From Muscardinus avellanarius (taxonomy: Eukaryota; Chordata; Mammalia; Rodentia; Gliridae), in assembly GCA_963383645.1 (NCBI GenBank), contig OY726557.1, positions 158,003,599 to 158,067,598 of the forward strand: a stretch of 64,000 bases of DNA. Reading direction: 5' to 3'. The notes under the pieces are model-generated. The model saw only the letters and a program-made list of their open reading frames with translations. It was not told the DNA's origin and searched no databases. The translations under genes were made by a program, and so were the position numbers. Positions 58,461 through 64,000 of the stretch are shown here, piece by piece. The stretch's first letter is position 1. Every line of letters begins with the position of its first letter.

Positions 58461-59133
58461 AACTTTTTCTGACCCCCATCCAATTTATAGCCTTCTTGGG
58501 GCTAGGTATGATCATTCAACTAAAGTTCAGGCCAAAGAAACATAAGTGAAATTGTACACAGAGCTTTCAAGTTGTGCTTTCTACTTTCCCTCTCTCCTTC
58601 CTATGGACTAGAATTTTAATGTGATGCTGTGCTCTCAGCCAGCTACTTTACACTTCTGCACGACACTGGTTTTGAAGATACAGAGCACCACAAAGCCACC
58701 ATATCCTCTCTGGACTGCTTGCACTGTGAATGAAAGCAAAATTAACCTGCAAGTTGTTTAAGAATTGCCATTTGGGCCTTTGTCATAGCAGCCCAATGCG
58801 TGCCCTTAAATAATACAAATCCAGCATCTATGCGGCCAAAATGAGGTTCTGTCATGGTGGTTTGAAATGTGACTGGTAGAGACTGTTAGACCAATGTAGA
58901 TGTTTTTCTCTTCTTCCTGGCACATAACTAAACTATTTGTCCCAGACTCTTTCATGTGGGTGAGACTATGGAACTATGGAACTAGCGCTCACCTTGGGAA
59001 CATGCAGGGAAGAAAATATTTTATCTTCAGGCTGAGATAATCAAGGGTGCGCATGCTTTTTCCTAACTCACTAGATTATCTTTTCTGTTAAAATGGCTAC
59101 AAACCATGTACTGGAAGAACCTGAGCCCCTAAA

Positions 59134-59336
59134 CCGGGCATAGTGGCACGTGCTTATAATCCCAGTACTTGGGAGGCTGAGACAGGAGGATCAGAGGTTT
59201 GCAGCCAGCCTCGGCTACTTGGTGAGGCCCTTCACAACCTAGTGAGACACTGTTTCAAAATAAAGAATTAAAAATAGGGCTGGGGGTATACCTCAGAGAT
59301 AGAATGCCCCTGGGTTCGATCCCCAGTACCTCAAAA
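59134..59336 (+). mobile_element. B1-dID SINE with target duplication
   Basis: AAGAACCTGAGCCCCTAAA (59115-59133) and AAGAATCTGAGCCCCTAAA (59337-59355), one mismatch. Confidence 0.92.
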
Positions 59337-59939
59337 AAGAATCTGAGCCCCTAAAAGATGGTGAAGGTTGGGGTTCTCAGTGACCACATGAAGCAGAGCT
59401 CTCTAACAACCCAACACTAGACTAGAGCACAAGCCTTTATTGTGGGAAGCCACTGACATTTGGATTTAGCTATCCCGAGGACAACTTAAACTCTGTTATC
59501 CAGAGCTACAATCTCATCTCATGTTTGAGGAGGATGGGATGGTGGGGGAGGAACTGGCAAACATTTCGGTTATTATTTTAAAGAAGTTAACAGAAATGTT
59601 ATCAGTTTTTCTAATAAGCCCCATACATCCTGCCTGAACGAGGAAGGCAAGAATAGCACAAGAAGCCCCTTTCTCATGATATATCGGCCCTCAGGGAGTT
59701 AACCCAGCTGGCTCCCAAGAATGCAGTTCTCAGGAGATGCTCTTCTTCCGGCCTTCGGAGGGCAGTTCACAGGGTCTGCGCAAGGAGAGCAGCAGCTGAG
59801 CTCCCTCAGGCATGCCAAGGGTCAGCCAACCCCACAGGACAACACATTAGACAAGTTCAGGAAACAAGGGACCAGTTTGCTTTTGGATGGTGTGGGTTAG
59901 GTTTCTCTCCATTCCTCCTAATGTCCAAATTTTCTTAGA

Positions 59940-60525
59940 AAAAAAAAAAAGCATGTATTACAAACCCATGTTTATTGTACCACAATCCATATTAGCCAAC
60001 TCAAGGAAACAACCTACGTGTTCTTCAACAGAAGAATGGATAATAAAGCACATACACATCCATAATGGAATTTTACTCAGCCATATAGAAGAGGAAAATT
60101 ATGTCATTTTCAGGAAAACGGATGGAACTAGAGAATATTATGCTAAGTAAAATCAGCCAGTCACAGAAAGTCAAGGGTCATGTGTTTTCTCTCATATATG
60201 GAAACTAGGAAGAAAATAAGAAACAAGAGGGACTTCAGACAAATGAGCACAGAAACCAGTAGAGTAGCGGGAGGGGCCTGGAAAAGGGAGATGGGGAGGG
60301 TAAAAAGGAGATGGAGGAAGGAAACAGTGCAAGTCATGTTATGTCCATATATGACGGTATCATTACCCCTCCCACTAACAGATATGGGGAGGGTAGAGGG
60401 AGGAGCAGGTAGGATTAGGAAGGAAACACATCCAATGATCTGTGCGTGTGTGTTTCCATCACTCTGAACCTCACATGATGTATAATTACAAAGCAACAAT
60501 AAGAGTACATAAAATAAAATAATCG
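59940..60525 (+). mobile_element. 5'-truncated L1 3' end
   Basis: ORF2 tail remnants (TTCAACAGAAGAATGGATAA, GGAATTTTACTCAGCCATAT), then a G-rich 3'UTR (GGGAGGGGCC..., GGGGAGGGTAGAGGGAGG) and an A-rich end. Frames are broken. Confidence 0.8.
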
Positions 60526-60584
60526 TGTATTTTTCTTTATATTAAGCACGTTAAAATTTTAAAGATAGAAAATAAACTAGGTGA

Positions 60585-60794
60585 GAGCCGGGTGTGGTGG
60601 CACACGCTTGTAATCCCCGCGCTTGGGAGGCTGAGACAGAAGGATCGCGCAGGTTTGAAGCCAGCCTCAGCTACTTAGTGAGGCTCTCAGCAACTTAGTG
60701 AGACCCTGTTTCCAAATAAAATATAAAAAAGGTCCGGGAGTATAGCCCGGAGGTAGAAAGCCTCTGGGTTCCACCCCCAGTAACACCAAAAAAA
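60585..60794 (+). mobile_element. B1-dID SINE, intermediate type, with target duplication
   Basis: GAAAATAAACTAGGTGA (60568-60584) and GAAAATAAACTGGGTGA (60795-60811). Left half has the young CCCGCGCTTGGGAGG, right half keeps the older CTCAGCAACTTAGTGAG. Confidence 0.92.
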
Positions 60795-60811
60795 GAAAAT
60801 AAACTGGGTGA

Positions 60812-61022
60812 AGCCAGTGGTGGCGCACACTTGTAATCCCAGCATTTGGGAGACTGAGACAGGAGGATCGTGGTTCGTGGACAGCCTCAGCTACTTAGTG
60901 AGGCCCTCTGCAACTCAGTGAGACCCTGTCTCAAAATAAAGAATAAAAAATAGGGCTGGGGGGTGTAGCTTGGAGGTCAAATGCCCCTGGGTTCCATCCC
61001 CAGACCCGCAAAATAATAAAAT
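60812..61022 (+). mobile_element. B1-dID SINE inserted at the same target site
   Basis: AGCCAGTGGTGGCGCACACT through AGGTCAAATGCCCCTGGG; followed by a third copy of the target (AAAATAAATTGGGTGA, 61023-61038). Confidence 0.9.
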
Positions 61023-61267
61023 AAAATAAATTGGGTGAGCCTAAGGAATGAACAAAGAAGACAGGTGTAGGTCACAGGTCAAAAGGTCTAGTCCCCCAAA
61101 GCACTGTTAGAACCAGCAGAGAGGCGAATCTCAGAGAGATGTAACTATGAAAAGATCCAGCTGCTCAGGAGTAATTCCCTCGCTCACTCAGTCAATACAA
61201 TTCACTTGTGCCAGGCTCTAAGTCGACGGCTACATTTATAAAGGAGAATGAGGTGGTCACAACTTAA

Positions 61268-61410
61268 GTGCAGTGGTTTGCAATGTTGGCTACACACTGG
61301 AATCACTTGAGATGTGATATAAAAAAAAAAATGCTTGGCCCCATACCCAAGAATTGTGACTGAACAGTTCAGGGTTGTGACTTGGTTCTGGGTCTTCTAA
61401 AAGAACTTCT
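61268..61410. mobile_element. hAT-Charlie MITE remnant
   Basis: GCAGTGGTTTGCAATGTTGG and ACTGGAATCACTTGAGATG match MER5A-like text. An A-run lies inside. Confidence 0.55.
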
Positions 61411-61815
61411 TATTTTAACATTTAGCCAAAGTTAAGAACATGACACTTGGGGTTAATGTTGAAGGATGGTTCCGAGGTAACCAGATAGGCAGCAAGGGGA
61501 AGGAGGAAGGGTGTGCAGGCAGAGGAAGCATCTGAATTTAAAGGACTTCCCCAATATAAACAGGTTACAGTGGATGGGGCTGATGTGGGTCGTACAGGTC
61601 CTATCAAACCAAGGATCTATCTCTAGGTAGAGGAGAGTCAAAAAAAATGATTAAACAGGGGCAGCCATGGTCGCATATGGTTCATCCCGACTCCAAGCAC
61701 TCTTCCTAACACCCTCAGAGAAACCATTTCTGCCTGTAGATAGGACTAGAGAAAGGCTGTGGAAATGTGTGTACTCTGCCCCCTTAGAAAATGCTACCAC
61801 AACAGGAGTGGGCTT

Positions 61816-61899
61816 CTTTTCCTCTTTCCCTCCCTACCTCCCTTCCCCTACCCCTACCCCTCCTCTTCCTCCTCCTTCTCCTCTTCCTTTGCTTCTTCA
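61816..61899. repeat. Pyrimidine-rich tract
   Basis: About 80 bp almost only C and T on the plus strand (CTTTTCC to TTCTTCAC), with two CCCTAC interruptions. Confidence 0.88.
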
Positions 61900-61904
61900 C
61901 TATA

Positions 61905-62070
61905 TATTGAACCCAGGGACAATATCTCCAAACTACACCCCAAGCCCCTTTTATTTTTTTTTATTTTGAAACAGGGTCTTCCTAAGTTGCTGAGGCTGGC
62001 CTCTAACCTTGTATCTCCCTGTCCCACCCTCCTAAGTACAGGGATTACAGGGATACAACAAAAACCCAGC
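61905..62070 (-). mobile_element. B1-dID SINE
   Basis: ATTGAACCCAGGGACAATATC, TTTTGAAACAGGGTCTTCC and AAGTACAGGGATTACAGGG. Confidence 0.82.
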
Positions 62071-62862
62071 TTATTATTCCTTGACTCTCCATCCCAATGG
62101 TCTTCAATACGCCATTCATCCAGAGACACACTCCTTTTCCAACAACTCTTGTTTTGATGACTTAATTTAATTATATTATATTGCTGTGACACTGGGAATA
62201 AATCCCCCAAGGAGTCTTTCATAATTCGGAGACTGATAAAAAAAAAATCTAGAGGTGAAATAGACTACCAGGCATGTGACAAAAAAAGTAGTGGCATTGT
62301 CACCAAAGACCTCAGATGGAAAACCATTTCTCATGTTGAACCGGGGAAAAGTCACTAAATAATTCAAATGACTCAATCACCATCCTCAACTATTTGTTTT
62401 TGGAGAATAGGTAGGTTACCTAGAAGCTTCTAGAAATAAAAAAAAGTAGTTTGGTTGCTAGGTAGGACATTTGATAAAAGCAATTTGATCCTTCAAATGA
62501 ATGGGAAGTAATTGTGTTTCAAATTAATAACAATAAAATAATAAAATTAAAGCATTTCCTAAATTCCATTTGCATTCAATACATGGTACTAGGACTTTGC
62601 TACACAATTTACCATCTCTACAAGGTCACAGTTAGGCTGACAAAGCAACTGAGACTTAGAGCAGTTTAATTACTGATGAAGGTCATAAATTAAGTGCAGT
62701 TAGAGAATTCAAACTAAGTTTTTAGGACTTCTATGATTTTATTTAATAAAAATATACATTTGGGTTTATCTCTGCTATAGGCACAGGGGTCCTACAACCC
62801 TTGTAAGTGCTTTGATGATAGAGATGATAAGAGAATCTTTTGTTAGAATATCTGGGTTCCTG

Positions 62863-63051
62863 CTGGGCGTGGTGGCTCACGCTTGTAATTCCCGCGCTTG
62901 GGAGGCAGAGACAGGAGGATTGCGCAGGTTCGAAGCCAGCTGTGGTGACTTAAGAGACCCTGTGTCCAAATACAAAAGTATAAAATAGGTCTGGAAGCAT
63001 AGCCCGGAGGTAGAAGGGCTTCCAGGAACCCAAGTACCAGCAAAAAAAAAG

Positions 63052-63092
<41 letters not shown>
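62863..63092 (+). mobile_element. Young-subfamily B1-dID SINE with target duplication and (AAT)n tail
   Basis: AATATCTGGGTTCCTG at 62847-62862 and 63093-63108. B box GGTTCGAAGCC intact. Confidence 0.95.
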
Positions 63093-63096
<4 letters not shown>

Positions 63097-63569
63097 TCTG
63101 GGTTCCTGACACATGGCTCCTAAACCCTTGGAATTTCTTGAATGAGAGAAGTCACAGGAGTATTTTTTCTAAATTCATAACAAGCCCCTTCCAACCATAC
63201 CAGAGTTTATGCCAGTGAAATGAATGACAGCTAAAAGCTCCTGTAAAGTGGTAGGATGGGACTGGTTACCAGGGAAACCGACCATGTTATTAGAGGACTG
63301 CAACTTTCAACAAATAAAACTCTTTCTAGTGCCCTCTGCCCTAACCTGACCTCTAGAGAGAGGAGAGGGCTAGGGACTGCATTAACTACTAATGGCCAGT
63401 TATCCAATTAATTTTGTTTACATGATGTTTACACGATGGGCAACCTCAGCAACTAAATTAAGGTTCTGCCACATCCATGTGGCAGAAGGGTGGCGTACCC
63501 TAACTTCACCAGGACAGAAACTCCTGCGCCTGGGATCCTTCCAGACCTTGCCTTATACATCATCTGGCT

Positions 63570-63935
63570 GTTCATCTGTATATTTCTTTCTCTGAGTTCT
63601 GTGAGCTGTTACTGAAAATTATTGAACTTAAGAAGAAGGTTGTGGGAACCTCTGATTTGTAGCTACGTTGGCCTACTGTGGGGAATGTGAGCAACCACTC
63701 CTTGCAATTGGCGCCTGAGAAGGGAGACAGCCTTGTGTGACGGGGCATTTTACCTATGAAGTCTTGAACAAATTCTGGGTAGTGTCTAAATGTAATTAAA
63801 CTGTGGGACCCCTGGGTGATGTCTGTATAGATTTGGACAATTGTTTGGAGTGGGAAACCCACACATTGGGTATCTGCAGTGCTGTGAGCAGAGAAACAGT
63901 TTTCCTTTAACTTCCCTCTACCTCTTCATATATTC
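63570..63935 (+). mobile_element. Old mammalian interspersed repeat remnant
   Basis: Contains TTTCTCTGAGTTCTGTGAGC, GGGAACCTCTGATTTGTAGC and AACCCACACATTGGGTATC, phrases of a widespread ancient repeat. I cannot name the family with confidence. Confidence 0.35.
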
Positions 63936-64000
63936 TATTCTAGCTAGGGCTAACCCTGTGAGCATTTGTGCTTCTAAAAGAATGACTGTGCTGAGGGTGG

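Larger units (their letters stand above)
35942..64000. other. Upstream flank of AMOTL1, no recognised gene
   Basis: Apart from repeats and the L1-derived insertion listed separately, I recognise no exon or processed pseudogene. Unremarkable stretches include about 36590-37800, 38220-39240, 39770-40680, 40910-42270, 46935-47590, 47940-48810, 49030-49690, 52225-53460, 53745-54230, 55460-56030, 58450-59110 and 63110-63570. Confidence 0.6.

Noticed and set aside
1..64000. CRISPR array, bacterial operon, tRNA or rRNA gene
   Set aside because: No regularly spaced direct repeats with unique spacers, no Shine-Dalgarno-led gene clusters and no cloverleaf outside SINE-derived tRNA-like halves. The window is a mammalian chromosome.
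36000..64000. Neighbour gene PIWIL4 expected upstream of AMOTL1 in other mammals
   Set aside because: I looked for Piwi-family exon translations on the minus strand and saw none; the gene probably lies beyond the right edge.

Overview
This is a piece of a mammalian nuclear genome: split exons with GT-AG sites, long introns, a CpG-island promoter and dense interspersed repeats. The repeats point to a squirrel-family rodent (Sciuridae). Most SINEs are dimers of a 7SL/B1-like left half and a tRNA-like ID right half (the B1-dID type known from squirrels and dormice). There are also L1 copies, one plain ID element, and old mammalian MIR, L2, hAT and Tigger remnants. Species assignment is inference from repeat type only.

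The one protein-coding gene I can support is the 5' part of AMOTL1 (angiomotin-like 1) on the minus strand. Its CpG island and first coding exon lie near 35.6 kb, coding exon 2 at 8586-8732, and coding exon 3 at 2441-3368. The rest of the gene (coiled-coil AMOT domain, C-terminal PDZ-binding end) lies beyond the left edge. The three exons join in frame through phase-matched codons to give residues 1-374 plus part of 375. They carry the LPTY and two PPEY motifs that bind WW domains of YAP/TAZ, a LATS-type HxRxxS site and a 10-residue polyglutamine run. A short upstream ORF with a better start context overlaps the AMOTL1 start codon.

Layout: 1-2440 is intron 3 sequence; 3369-8585 is intron 2; 8733-35581 is the large intron 1, full of SINEs, microsatellites, a solo LTR-like element and an old L1 carrying a younger SINE; 34.8-35.9 kb is the CpG island with a C-rich minisatellite and a 46-bp AT run; 35.9-64 kb is upstream flank with no gene I can recognise.

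The most unusual object is a 3.1-kb L1-derived insertion at 42782-45868, bounded by a perfect 15-bp target duplication. It is not a simple L1: it holds an open ORF1 (296 codons), an antisense piece of older L1, a second 5'UTR plus ORF1 start, an inverted copy of that 5'UTR (arms of about 530 bp) and an L1 3' tail. Other findings are local duplications (18.3-18.7 kb, 25.5/27.4 kb, 36.1/37.9 kb), two SINEs stacked at one target site, and a young SINE subfamily seen only in plus orientation. I found no bacterial-type system, CRISPR array, tRNA or rRNA gene. No new biological system is demonstrated.
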